A DNA stretch of 64,000 nucleotides from Variovorax sp. WS11. GTDB lineage: Bacteria > Pseudomonadota > Gammaproteobacteria > Burkholderiales > Burkholderiaceae_C. Location of the stretch: NCBI RefSeq assembly GCF_010499245.1, contig NZ_JAAGOW010000001.1:2604001-2668000 (forward strand), read 5' to 3'. The stretch's first letter is position 1. Each line of letters begins with the position of its first letter. A model generated the notes under the pieces. It saw nothing but the letters and a program-made list of their open reading frames with translations, was not told the origin of the DNA and ran no database searches. A program made the position numbers and the translations under genes. Shown one piece after another: positions 1-7,925 of this stretch.

Positions 1-415
1 GGCCCGGCAGCCGCAGCACGCAGTGCAGCAGCCCGCGCTTTTCCGGGCCGACGATCGACACGTCGTGGTTCTTGAAGTGGACGATCGGGAACTTCGACAG
101 CACCGCGTTGCCGTGATGGCCCCGTGGATAGACCGCGTTGCGGCCATAGGCGAACTGCGGCCACATGGTGTCGGCCAGGAACTCGTAGTGCGGCGCCTCC
201 GGCCAGTTGTCGATCCGGCGCGAATGGCGCGAGTGGGTGCCCAGCACCTCCTGCAGGAACACCACGTCGGCGCCTACGGTGCGGACTGCTTCGCGCAGCT
301 CCGGCAGGATGAACTTGCGATTGAGCGCGGTGAAGCCCTTGTGGGTGTTCACCGTCATGACCTTGAGCGAGGTGGGCGAGGCAACCGTACCTGCGGCGGG
401 GGTGGAGGGCTTCAC
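1..415 (-). CDS. Endonuclease/exonuclease/phosphatase family protein (3' part cut by window edge)
   Basis: The minus-strand frame reads [19 protein letters not shown], then [11 protein letters not shown], then [19 protein letters not shown]. These are the first strand, the Glu-containing motif and the following loop of the metal-dependent EEP phosphohydrolase fold. The family includes DNases, sphingomyelinases and phosphatases; the substrate cannot be told from this fragment. The gene runs off the left edge, so the catalytic His/Asp end is not visible. I place the start at a GTG (415), because the next ATG (358) lies inside the first beta strand; the start is uncertain and no strong ribosome binding site is seen. 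Confidence 0.8.
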   Translation of the reverse strand, partial: MKPSTPAAGTVASPTSLKVMTVNTHKGFTALNRKFILPELREAVRTVGADVVFLQEVLGTHSRHSRRIDNWPEAPHYEFLADTMWPQFAYGRNAVYPRGHHGNAVLSKFPIVHFKNHDVSIVGPEKRGLLHCVLRLPG

Positions 416-448
416 ATGCGCAGTTGTAAGCCGAGGTGTGCGCCCTCG

Positions 449-507
449 CTGTAGGAGCTTGCCACCTTCTTCGCGGGCCTGCGGAAGGCAGCGGCCGGCT
501 CCTACAG
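449..507. repeat. REP-like inverted repeat
   Basis: A perfect 10-bp inverted repeat (CTGTAGGAGC at 449-458, GCTCCTACAG at 498-507) flanks a 39-bp GC-rich centre in the gap between the EEP gene and the small secreted-protein gene. GTAGGAGC is a recurring core of REP-type extragenic palindromes in Pseudomonas and related proteobacteria. No second copy was noticed in this window, so assignment to a repeat family is inference. Confidence 0.5.
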
Positions 508-618
508 GCGGGCCTGCCCGATCCCCACATCCGGCGTGCCGGGGGCTTCCTACGGTGAACTCAGAGCTCGAGCAAGGGGGGCTCACGTTTCTGTTTGATC
601 CTTGAAGGGGACATCACC

Positions 619-1050
619 ATGAAGAGAGCCTTGATTGCAAGTGCGGTGCTCACCGGCCTGATGGGCCTGGCGGGCGCCAGTTTCGGCCAGACGACCAGTG
701 TTCCGGCGCAGCCCGACCCGGCCAAGGGCGGGCAGGCCAGCACCAAGAGCGTGCCGGGCGGCGTGGCCAACGCCACCCAGCGGCCCGACGGCACCGACCC
801 CGCGTCGCGCGAGGCCGTGAGGGCCGAGGCGCGTGCCCACAACCGCAACAACATCAACAACCCGGTCCCCAAGGGCGAGGCGACCACCACGGTGAACGGT
901 CAGCCCAATGCGATGCCGCGGCCCACGGGCGAGATGTCGCGTGGCGATGTGAGCGCGGATGCGCGCAAGGTGAAGCCGCGCTTCGGTGAGCGTGGCGAGC
1001 GGCCGGAAGTGCCGACCAACCCGACCGACAAGACCGGAACGCCGCAGTAA
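619..1050 (+). CDS. Small secreted hypothetical protein
   Basis: This 143-residue product starts with a clear Sec signal peptide (MKRALIASAVLTGLMGLAGAS, cleavage near residues 20-24). It is followed by a low-complexity region rich in Pro, Gly, Asn, Thr and Arg with no recognisable domain, so it is probably periplasmic or secreted and intrinsically disordered. The ATG at 619 is chosen because GAAGGGG lies 8 bases upstream and the signal peptide begins there; an upstream in-frame ATG at 595 would put extra residues before it. A strong terminator follows. I do not recognise a family and no function is proposed. Confidence 0.8.
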   Translation: MKRALIASAVLTGLMGLAGASFGQTTSVPAQPDPAKGGQASTKSVPGGVANATQRPDGTDPASREAVRAEARAHNRNNINNPVPKGEATTTVNGQPNAMPRPTGEMSRGDVSADARKVKPRFGERGERPEVPTNPTDKTGTPQ

Positions 1051-1066
1051 GCGTGTCGTGGTCGCG

Positions 1067-1100
1067 AAAAAAAGCCCGCAGCAATCGCTGCGGGCTTTTT
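1067..1100. terminator. Rho-independent terminator, probably bidirectional
   Basis: A 10-bp perfect stem (AGCCCGCAGC at 1073-1082 with GCTGCGGGCT at 1087-1096) closes an AATC loop. It is followed by a T run (1096-1100) and preceded by an A run (1067-1073). It sits between the plus-strand secreted-protein gene and the end of the minus-strand Spy-like gene, so it can stop transcription from both sides. Confidence 0.9.
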
Positions 1101-1118
1101 CATGGGCGCGTGCCGCGC

Positions 1119-1678
1119 TCAGCTCTTCGCGGGTTCGCGCTGGCCGTGATGCGGGTGGCCGGGGCCGCCGCGATGGCCGAAATGCACGGTTTCCGCATCG
1201 AAGGTTTTCTGCTGCGCCGGCGACAGCGTCGCATAGAAGCTGCGCGTGGCCTCGACGCGCCGGGCGAAGCGGGCGCTGCGCTCGGCCTGGCGGGCCTGCA
1301 TGTGCTCCAGGCGCTGCGGCGTCGTCAGCTTGGCGAACTCGGCGCGGTCCATGCGGGCCTGGCCGGCCGGGCGAGCCGGCCGCTGCTGCGCGGCGGTGAA
1401 GCTGTTCCATGCGCCTTCCTGGCTGGCTTCGAGCTTGAGCTTCTGCTTGAGCTCGGCCAGGCGTTGCGTGCGCTTGGCCTGCATACGCTCCATGCGCTGG
1501 GCCCGTCCATGTGCGGGCGCGCGGGCTTGGCATCGGCCGGGCGGCCTGCGCGGTGGTGGCGGGGCGGCGGGGCGGCCGTCGAGGACAGTGAGAAGCCCTG
1601 CGCGAAGCCGGTGCTGCAGGCGAAGGCGGCCGAGGCGATCAGGCCGGCCATGAGCTTTTTCTGACGAGACGAGATCAT
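1119..1678 (-). pseudogene. Spy/CpxP-family periplasmic protein, split by a frameshift
   Basis: The start at 1678 (AGGAAG upstream) encodes a signal peptide, MISSRQKKLMAGLIASAAF..., and a Pro/Arg linker to ...ARPHMDG near 1505. The rest of the family fold continues in another frame from about 1493 (MERMQAKRTQRLAELK) to 1119. It carries the LTxxQ motif as LTTPQ plus a second LSPAQQ. Between GAC and the ATG of the second frame there are 11 bases (GGGCCCAGCGC) where 12 would keep the frame, giving DRAQRMERM. One base therefore appears to be missing in a G/C run. Spy/CpxP proteins are periplasmic chaperones or metal-stress sensors. This may be a real inactivating mutation or a sequencing error. 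Confidence 0.7.
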
Positions 1679-1813
1679 GAGGGTGCTTCCTTTCGAAGAA
1701 GCCTGCCGATACGGCGGCAGGTGAGGCAAGTGTGGAAGCGCTCTGTGTCGCCGCCGTCGCGCGTGCGTGAGGCGGGCGTAAAGAAAGATGTCAGGCCGTT
1801 TCGGCCCCGGCCT

Positions 1814-2884
1814 CTACTTGGGCCGCGGGGGCTCGAGGCCGGCGTCCGGCGGCGCGAGCCGGCCGGCGCGCAGGGCGCCCACCGCGCGGGCGACCGCACG
1901 CGCGACGTTGCGCACCTCTTCCTGCAGGCCTGTGTCCTGGTCGAGCGCATCGTGGCTGGTCGCATAGGGGCCGTAGTAGCCGAGGTAGCGGTCCAGCCGC
2001 GCCTGGGCGCCGGCGTCGATCAGGCCCATCCAGTCCAGCCAGTCGCTGAGATTGCGCCGCAGGCTCTCCACGCCGGCCACGTCGCCGTGCACCACCAGGC
2101 CGTAGGCGCGGCCCGCCAGGTGCTTGGGGTAGTCCCAGCCCTTGAGTTCGATGGCCTTGGCCTCGTCGGCCTTCTTGCCGTGGGTGGAGGTGGGGTCGGG
2201 ATTGCCACCGTCGGCGCAGACCAGGCGGTCGGCCATCAGCTTGAGGGGGCTGGTGGACTGATACCAGTGGGTAGGCGTGAAGATGATCACCCCGTGGGCC
2301 GCGACCCAGCGTTCGTAGATCTCGTTCATCCAGTCGCCGGTCTGCCGCAGCGCATGGTTGGGGTAACAGCTGCAGGGCCAGTGGCACAGCGGCATCGCGG
2401 TGGAGACGCAACCCTTGCAGGGATGGATGTGACGGCCGTAGTCGGAGGTCAGCACGCTGAGGTCCAGCACGTCGCTGTCGATCTGCTGCGCCTCGAGCAC
2501 CTCGCGCGCCAGCTGCAGCAGGCGGAAGGTCTTCGACATCTCGCCGGGGCAGGTGCCGTCGTTGCGCGGGGAGCCGTTGATCAACAGCACGCGCGACTTC
2601 GTCTCGGGCTTCGACCACGCGGCCTGCGCGCGCTCGATGCGCGCCTTCGCTTCCAGCCAGTCGACGGAAAGTTCGTACTCGGGGTCGGCGTACCCAGGGC
2701 CCGCCTTGCGCGTCACGGGGGCCTTGCGGCCTTCGTGGTAGGCCTCCCAGGCGATGAGCTCGATGCGCGCCAGCGCCTCCGACTCGGCTCGATACGCCGG
2801 GTCGCGGTAAGCCTGCATGAAGCGTTCGTGGAACTCGGTGCGTTCGATGGGCGGTGGCGCCTGGCCTTTGCGGACTTCGGTCAT
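1814..2884 (-). CDS. NAD(P)H-dependent FMN reductase / flavodoxin-fold protein
   Basis: The 356-residue product has a flavodoxin-like core beginning with the FMN phosphate-binding loop LINGSPRNDGTCPG at residues 101-114. A roughly 95-residue N-terminal extension precedes it. A cysteine cluster, C156, C159, C167, C171 and C173 (CKGCVSTAMPLCHWPCSCYP), follows the second strand and could be a metal or Fe-S site as in iron-sulfur flavoproteins. HWYQSTSPLKLMADR matches the region lining the flavin in this family. It is probably a cytoplasmic oxidoreductase; the electron acceptor is unknown. It lies downstream of the pirin gene on the same strand with a gap of 97 bases. Confidence 0.82.
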   Translation of the reverse strand: MTEVRKGQAPPPIERTEFHERFMQAYRDPAYRAESEALARIELIAWEAYHEGRKAPVTRKAGPGYADPEYELSVDWLEAKARIERAQAAWSKPETKSRVLLINGSPRNDGTCPGEMSKTFRLLQLAREVLEAQQIDSDVLDLSVLTSDYGRHIHPCKGCVSTAMPLCHWPCSCYPNHALRQTGDWMNEIYERWVAAHGVIIFTPTHWYQSTSPLKLMADRLVCADGGNPDPTSTHGKKADEAKAIELKGWDYPKHLAGRAYGLVVHGDVAGVESLRRNLSDWLDWMGLIDAGAQARLDRYLGYYGPYATSHDALDQDTGLQEEVRNVARAVARAVGALRAGRLAPPDAGLEPPRPK

Positions 2885-2981
2885 CGCCCCAATCTACGCA
2901 GCGCGCGGCGCTTGCGCACCGCCGAGACAGGCGCAAGCTGCGGTAGGTGGGCGACTACAGCCTGCCTCGGCGCCGTCGCGC

Positions 2982-3887
2982 TCAGCCGAGCTTGCCGTTC
3001 TGGAAGTCGTGCACGGCCTGCGTCACTTGCTCGCGGGTGTTCATGACGAAGGGACCGTACTGCGCGATCGGCTCATGCAACGGCTTGCCCGCGATCAGCA
3101 GCGCGCGCGCCGGGCTGTGGTTGGAGGCGGGCGCACGCAGCATCACGCCATCGCTGTCCGGATCGTTGGCGAGGATGGCCATGCGCTTGGTCGGGATCTC
3201 GCTGCTGCCGATGTAGAGCGATTCTCGGAACACGTAGAGCAGCGCATTGCGGTCCGGCGCCAGGGGTTGGGCGAACTCGGTGCCCGGCGGCAGCGTGAGG
3301 TCGAGGTAGAGCGGCTCGGTGTGCTCGCGCTGCACCGCGCCGACGATGCCATGGCTCTTGCCCGCGATCACGCGCACGTGCACGCCGGCCGGCGTGACGA
3401 GCTCGGGGATCTCTTCGCTCTGGATGTCGCGGTACCAGGGCTCACGCATCTTGTGCTTGGCCGGCAGGTTGAGCCAGAGCTGGAAGCCTTGCATCAGCCC
3501 TTCCTCCTGCTCCGGCAGCTCGCTGTGCACCAGGCCGCGGCCGGCGGTCATCCACTGCACGCCGCCGTTGGCCAGCAGGCCCTCGTGGCCGGCGCTGTCG
3601 CGATGGCGCATGCGGCCCGCGATCATGTAGGTGACGGTCTCGAAGCCGCGGTGCGGATGGCTGGGGAAGCCGCCGATGTAGTCGCCGGGGTTGTCGCTGC
3701 CGAAGGCATCGAGCATCAGGTAGGGGTCGAGCCGCTGCTGCAGCGGCTGGTGCAGCACGCGCGTGAGCTTGACGCCGTCGCCGTCGCTGGTGGAGACGCC
3801 GGCGACGATCTGGTCGATGCCGCGCGGCCGGGCCAGCGTCACGGGCTCGACATGGTGAGGGGGACGGGTGGTGTTCGACGTACTCAT
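2982..3887 (-). CDS. Pirin family protein (cupin, quercetinase-like)
   Basis: The product is about 301 residues. The N-terminal cupin has the pirin metal site: PSHPHRGFETVTY with H77 and H79, and HSELPE with H121 and E123. These match the 3-His/1-Glu ligands of pirins, some of which have quercetin 2,3-dioxygenase activity. A C-terminal cupin follows (LPPGTEFAQPLAPDRNALLY). The ATG at 3887 (MSTSNTTRPP) is preferred; another ATG nine bases upstream is possible. It starts 33 bases after the racemase-like gene and may be the last gene of the ABC-transporter run. The physiological substrate is unknown. Confidence 0.92.
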   Translation of the reverse strand: MSTSNTTRPPHHVEPVTLARPRGIDQIVAGVSTSDGDGVKLTRVLHQPLQQRLDPYLMLDAFGSDNPGDYIGGFPSHPHRGFETVTYMIAGRMRHRDSAGHEGLLANGGVQWMTAGRGLVHSELPEQEEGLMQGFQLWLNLPAKHKMREPWYRDIQSEEIPELVTPAGVHVRVIAGKSHGIVGAVQREHTEPLYLDLTLPPGTEFAQPLAPDRNALLYVFRESLYIGSSEIPTKRMAILANDPDSDGVMLRAPASNHSPARALLIAGKPLHEPIAQYGPFVMNTREQVTQAVHDFQNGKLG

Positions 3888-3919
3888 GCAAAGCATGGTG
3901 GCACGGACCGATGTCCGCG

Positions 3920-4666
3920 CTACGGGTGGGGATGCCGCGCGGCCAGCGCCTCGAGCTCCCAGGACACGCCCTGCCAAGCCGCGTCGATGCCGCCGGCGCG
4001 GGGAGCGGCCGCTGCGCGCCCCGCCTCGATGGCCCAGCGCGCGCCGGCGCTCACACTGTCGATCAGCGACACTGGAAGCTGGGGCGCGATGGCGGCGGCC
4101 AGGCCGGCCAGCCCCGCGCCGCCCAGGATCACGGCCTGGGCCTCGAAGCGGGCGGCAGCCTCCAGGCAGGCTTCGGTCAGCAGTGCCTGGGCGCCGGCCG
4201 GGTCGGCCGCGATCTCGGCGCCGCTTGGCGCCACCGTGTGGATGCCGGCCAGCGAGGACGCATGGCCGAGCGCCAGGGCCAGGCGTTCGAGCATCGGCCG
4301 CCAGCGCTCGCCGCCGGTTACCACCGCGAAGCGTCCGTGCCGCGCCGCGGCGGCGAAGGCGGCTTCCGCCAGGCCGCCTACCGGCACGCCGCAGGCCTCG
4401 CGCAGGGCGAACAGGCCCGGGTCGCCGAAGCAGCCGATGAGCACCGCGTCGGCCCGCTCGCCGCGCGCCACCGCCGCGGCCCAGGCATCGAGCACCGCAT
4501 GCTGCGCTACCGCGTAGCTGGCCTCGCTGGCGATGTAGGGTGCGCCGAAGCGGGCGGTGACGGTGTGCACCTTCACGGCCGGACTCACTTCGCCCTGGAC
4601 ATTGCGCTGCAGCAGCGCGCTCACCACCGCCGAGGTGTTGGGGTTGATGATCAGCAGGCGGCCCAC
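3920..4666 (-). CDS. Asp/Glu/hydantoin racemase superfamily protein, second catalytic Cys absent
   Basis: The 248-residue product begins with LLIINPNTSAVV, the hallmark N-terminus of the hydantoin racemase branch. The first catalytic cysteine is present (LIGCFGDPGL, C79). At the second position, where two-base racemases have LGCAG, this protein has LGGAG (G183). A cofactor-independent two-cysteine racemization therefore looks unlikely and a one-cysteine reaction or different specificity is possible. The GTG start lies 4 bases after the stop of the upstream ABC permease, so the gene is almost certainly co-transcribed and coupled with that importer. The product probably acts on the imported compound. 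Confidence 0.85.
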   Translation of the reverse strand: MGRLLIINPNTSAVVSALLQRNVQGEVSPAVKVHTVTARFGAPYIASEASYAVAQHAVLDAWAAAVARGERADAVLIGCFGDPGLFALREACGVPVGGLAEAAFAAAARHGRFAVVTGGERWRPMLERLALALGHASSLAGIHTVAPSGAEIAADPAGAQALLTEACLEAAARFEAQAVILGGAGLAGLAAAIAPQLPVSLIDSVSAGARWAIEAGRAAAAPRAGGIDAAWQGVSWELEALAARHPHP

Positions 4667-4670
4667 GTCA

Positions 4671-5564
4671 TCAGCGCCGTTGCCGCGTGGCGCGCCGCCG
4701 CAGCCAGGCTGCGCTGCCGAGTGCGAGCGCCATCACCGCGAAGGAAACGATGGTGGTGACCGTGCCCAGCGCGTAGATGGCGGGCGTGGTCACGGTCGAG
4801 GTCAGACCCTGCAGCTCCAGCGGGAGGGTGTTGACGTCGCCGATGGCCTGTGAGGTGCGTGCGATCTCGTCCCAGCTGAGCGTGAAGCCGAACATGCCGA
4901 TGCCGACGATCGAAGGCCCGATCAGCGGCAGCACCACGTGGCGGAAGCTCTGCCAGGGCGTGGCGCCGAGGTCGCGCGCGGCCTCTTCGTAGGCCGGGTT
5001 GAAGCGGTTGAAGACCGCGAACATGATGAGCAGGCCGAAGGGCAGCGTCCATGTGAGATGGGCTCCCAGCGCGGAGCTGAGCAACCCCAGCGCGGTGCCG
5101 TAGTTCTCGAGCGTGCTGCTGGCATCCAGTGCTGCCAATGCGCCCTTGATGCCGCTGTCGAGCAGCCGGAACTGCAGGCCGATGCCCAGCGAGACGATGA
5201 TCGACGGCATGATCAGGCTCGCCACCGTGACGAAGAAGAGCGCGTTGCCGCCCGCGAGCTTCTTGCGGAAGGCCAGGCCCGCCAGCACCGAGAGCGCGAC
5301 GGTGAAGAGCATGACCACCGTGCCCAGCATCAGCGAGCGCCGGAAGGCCGCGCCGATGTCCACCGTGCCCAGGCCTTCGGCCAGCTTGTGGAACCAGTGC
5401 AGCGACACGCCGCGCAGCGGAAAGGTGAGGCCGCCCTCCGGCCCCTGGAAGCTCAGCACGAAGATGGTGATCATCGGCCCGTAGAGAAAGAGCACGAAGA
5501 GCGCGAACACGAGCGCGAGCGGCCAGAAGCCGCGGCTGCGCTGTTCGCCGATTCGTGCGCTCAC
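4671..5564 (-). CDS. ABC transporter permease, PotC-like (spermidine/putrescine family)
   Basis: The 297-residue integral membrane protein has about six transmembrane segments, beginning FWPLALVFALFVLFLYGPM. It carries the EAA cytoplasmic loop EEAARDLGATPWQSFRHVVL that contacts the ATPase. Sequence order and length fit the second permease of polyamine-type (PotABCD) importers. The GTG start at 5564 overlaps the region just after the upstream permease stop (TGA 5566-5568), with GGAG close upstream. Substrate is not determined; polyamine, opine or small-acid uptake are all known in the family. Confidence 0.92.
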   Translation of the reverse strand: MSARIGEQRSRGFWPLALVFALFVLFLYGPMITIFVLSFQGPEGGLTFPLRGVSLHWFHKLAEGLGTVDIGAAFRRSLMLGTVVMLFTVALSVLAGLAFRKKLAGGNALFFVTVASLIMPSIIVSLGIGLQFRLLDSGIKGALAALDASSTLENYGTALGLLSSALGAHLTWTLPFGLLIMFAVFNRFNPAYEEAARDLGATPWQSFRHVVLPLIGPSIVGIGMFGFTLSWDEIARTSQAIGDVNTLPLELQGLTSTVTTPAIYALGTVTTIVSFAVMALALGSAAWLRRRATRQRR

Positions 5565-5565
5565 C

Positions 5566-6471
5566 TCAGAGCTCCTTCCGAATGTCGACGAGCCGCGTGA
5601 GCCCCCAGATGATCATGAGCACCACGGCCAGCAGGATCATCGCGTTGGCCGCCGCCAGCGGGAACTGGAGGTAGGAGGTCTGGACCTGGATGATCTTGCC
5701 GACCGAGGCGATCTGCTGGCCGCCCATTACGCCGATGGTGACGAAGTCGCCCATCACGATGGTGATGACGAAGATCGAGCCGATGAGGATACCGGTGCGC
5801 GAGAGCGGCACGATCACGTTCCACAGCGTCTGCCAGCCGGAGGCGCCGGCGTCGCTGGCGGCCTCGAGCAGGGCGCGGTCGATGCGCATCATCGAGTTGA
5901 AGATCGGCACGATCATGAACATCGTGTAGAGGTGGACGAAGGCCAGCACCACCGAGAAGTCGGAGAACAGCAGCCACTCCACCGGCGTGTCGACCAGGCC
6001 CAGGCCCATCAGCCCCTGGTTCACCAGACCGTTGCGCCCCAAGAGCGGCACCCACGAGATCATGCGGATCACGTTCGAGGTCCAGAAGGGCACGGTGCAG
6101 AGCACGAAGAGCAGCGTCTGCATGCCCGGAGAGCGCACGTGGAAGGCCAGGAAGTAGGCCACCGAGAAGCCGATCAGCAGGGTGATGGCCCAGACCAGCA
6201 GGCAGAACTTGAGCGTGCTGAGGTAGGTGGAGAGGGTGACGCAGAAGTCGCCGTTGTCGGTGAGGTGCGAGCAGCCTTCGAAGATGCTCGCGTAGTTGCG
6301 CAGCGTGAGGGCCGGGAGCAGCTCGTACTCGTTGAAGTTCCAGAGGCTGACCATGGCGATCAGCGTCAGGGGGATCAGGAAGAAGAGCAGGAAGACCGCC
6401 GCGAAGGGGGCGGCCTGCCACCAGGGCTTGATGGCCTGGGTACGCGTTGCAGTTGCCGGTAGGGTGTTCAT
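5566..6471 (-). CDS. ABC transporter permease, PotB-like
   Basis: The 301-residue inner membrane protein opens with a hydrophobic segment (FAAVFLLFFLIPLTLIAMVSL), has about six transmembrane helices and carries the EAA loop LEAASDAGASGWQTLWNVIV. It is the first permease of the importer and is followed one base later by its partner. Upstream, a 109-bp inverted repeat separates it from the binding-protein gene, which may lower permease expression relative to the binding protein. Confidence 0.92.
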   Translation of the reverse strand: MNTLPATATRTQAIKPWWQAAPFAAVFLLFFLIPLTLIAMVSLWNFNEYELLPALTLRNYASIFEGCSHLTDNGDFCVTLSTYLSTLKFCLLVWAITLLIGFSVAYFLAFHVRSPGMQTLLFVLCTVPFWTSNVIRMISWVPLLGRNGLVNQGLMGLGLVDTPVEWLLFSDFSVVLAFVHLYTMFMIVPIFNSMMRIDRALLEAASDAGASGWQTLWNVIVPLSRTGILIGSIFVITIVMGDFVTIGVMGGQQIASVGKIIQVQTSYLQFPLAAANAMILLAVVLMIIWGLTRLVDIRKEL

Positions 6472-6479
6472 GTCTTGTT

Positions 6480-6588
6480 CCCTCTCCCTCTGGGAGAGGG
6501 TTAGGGTGAGGGCGCCGGGCGGTGGTGACCGTGCGCCGCGTGCGAAGGCCCGGTGCCCTCACCCCCGCCCTCTCCCAGAGGGAGAGGG
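6480..6588. repeat. Large imperfect inverted repeat between binding-protein and permease genes
   Basis: A 40-bp left arm (6480-6519) and a 40-bp right arm (6549-6588) are reverse complements with about five mismatches, around a 29-base centre. Each arm contains its own short palindrome, CCCTCTCCCTCTGGGAGAGGG. The element nearly fills the gap between the solute-binding gene and the downstream permease gene. It resembles dispersed CCCTCTCC/GGAGAGGG repeats known in many GC-rich proteobacteria. In RNA it would form a very stable hairpin that can protect the upstream mRNA or partly terminate transcription. Confidence 0.85.
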
Positions 6589-6598
6589 AGCAAGTCCG

Positions 6599-7873
6599 TC
6601 AGGCCGCGACGAACTCGTTCCACTTGCGCACCATGTACTCGTTCTCGTCCATCACCGCGTTCCAGCACGCGATGCCGCCCATGCGCTGCTCGTAGCTGCC
6701 GCCGTCGCGCACCGCGCCGGTCTTGGCCAGCAGATCGCCGTTCGGGCTCTTGATGTCCTGCGTCGCGGCCTTGCCCTCCATCCAGTAGGCCCACTCGTAG
6801 GCCTCCATCTTGGCCTTCGCGGTCTCCAGCACCGCGCTGTAGTAGCCCTGCCGATTGAGGTACGCACCGGCCCAGCCGTCCAGGAACCAGTTGATGAACT
6901 CGTAGGCGCCGTCGAGCTTCCTGCCCGAGAGCGTCGCCGGCAGCCCGAAGCCCGCGGCCCAGGCGCGGTAGCCTTCCTTCAGCGGTTGGAAGTTGCAGGC
7001 GATGCCCTTGGTGCGCACGGCTGTCACGGCCGGCGACCACATCGACTGGATCACCACCTCGCCCGAGGCCATCAGGTTGACCGACTCGTTGAAGTCCTTC
7101 CACAGCGCGCGGAACTGGCCGGCCTTCTTGGCCTCGATCAGGGTCTTGATCGTGAGGTCGATCTCGGCCTTCGTCATGTTGCCCTTGTCGGCGTACTTGT
7201 GGATGCCCTTGGCCTCCACCACCATCGCCGCGTCCATGATGCCGATGGAGGGGATGTTGAGGATCGCGGCCTTGCCCTTGAACTCGGGATTGAGCAGCTC
7301 GGCCCAGGTGTCGATCGGCCGCTTGATCAGGTCGGGCCGGATGCCCAGCGTGTCGGCGTTGTAGACCGTCGGGATCAGCGACATGAACTGGGTCGGCGAT
7401 TTGGCGAACACCTTGCTCTTCTCGCCCTCGAGGAAGATTACCTTCTTGGGCGCAGTGCCCTGGTCGCCCACCTTCTTGCCGGCCACCTCGCCCTTGGTGA
7501 AGAGCGAGGTGATCTTGTCGGCGTTCTTGATCTTCTTCGTGTCGATGCCCTTGAGATTGCCTGTGGGAACGATCTTCTTCAGCGAGAAGTACTCGGTGTC
7601 GATCAGGTCGAAACTGTTGGGCGCGGTCACGGCGCGCTTGGTGACGTCGTCGGTGGTGACGGCCACGTATTGGATCTCGATGCCGGTGTCGGCCTTGAAC
7701 TTCTCGGCGATCGCCTTGTCCTGGTTCACGGCGGTGCCGAGGTAGCGCAGCACGATCTTCTCCTGCGCGTGGATGGCAGGGAACACGCCGGCGGCAAGGA
7801 TGCCCGCGGTGCCTTGCAGCAGCGCGCGGCGCTGCACGCCTTTGCCGGTGGTCGAGTCGATGGGTTCGGACAT
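6599..7873 (-). CDS. ABC transporter periplasmic substrate-binding protein, PotD-like, probable Tat export
   Basis: The 424-residue product starts at the ATG at 7873 with AGGAGC upstream. The N-terminus GVQRRALLQGTAGILAAGVFPAIHAQ has a twin arginine followed by a hydrophobic stretch and an AxA-type cleavage site, suggesting export by the Tat route. The mature protein reads as an extracellular solute-binding domain of the spermidine/putrescine family (KIVLRYLGTAVN..., SLIPTVYNADTLG). It delivers substrate to the PotB/PotC-like permeases. It is the second gene of the operon after the ATPase. Confidence 0.93.
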   Translation of the reverse strand: MSEPIDSTTGKGVQRRALLQGTAGILAAGVFPAIHAQEKIVLRYLGTAVNQDKAIAEKFKADTGIEIQYVAVTTDDVTKRAVTAPNSFDLIDTEYFSLKKIVPTGNLKGIDTKKIKNADKITSLFTKGEVAGKKVGDQGTAPKKVIFLEGEKSKVFAKSPTQFMSLIPTVYNADTLGIRPDLIKRPIDTWAELLNPEFKGKAAILNIPSIGIMDAAMVVEAKGIHKYADKGNMTKAEIDLTIKTLIEAKKAGQFRALWKDFNESVNLMASGEVVIQSMWSPAVTAVRTKGIACNFQPLKEGYRAWAAGFGLPATLSGRKLDGAYEFINWFLDGWAGAYLNRQGYYSAVLETAKAKMEAYEWAYWMEGKAATQDIKSPNGDLLAKTGAVRDGGSYEQRMGGIACWNAVMDENEYMVRKWNEFVAA

Positions 7874-7925
7874 GGTTGAGCTCCTGAGGGCGCAGTGATG
7901 AACTGGGTGAAATGGGGGACGGGGA

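Noticed and set aside
2817..4517. Plus-strand open frame of 566 codons opposite pirin and racemase genes
   Set aside because: It lies antisense to two well-supported genes, has low-complexity Ala/Arg/Gly content and no domain; it is a GC-rich shadow.
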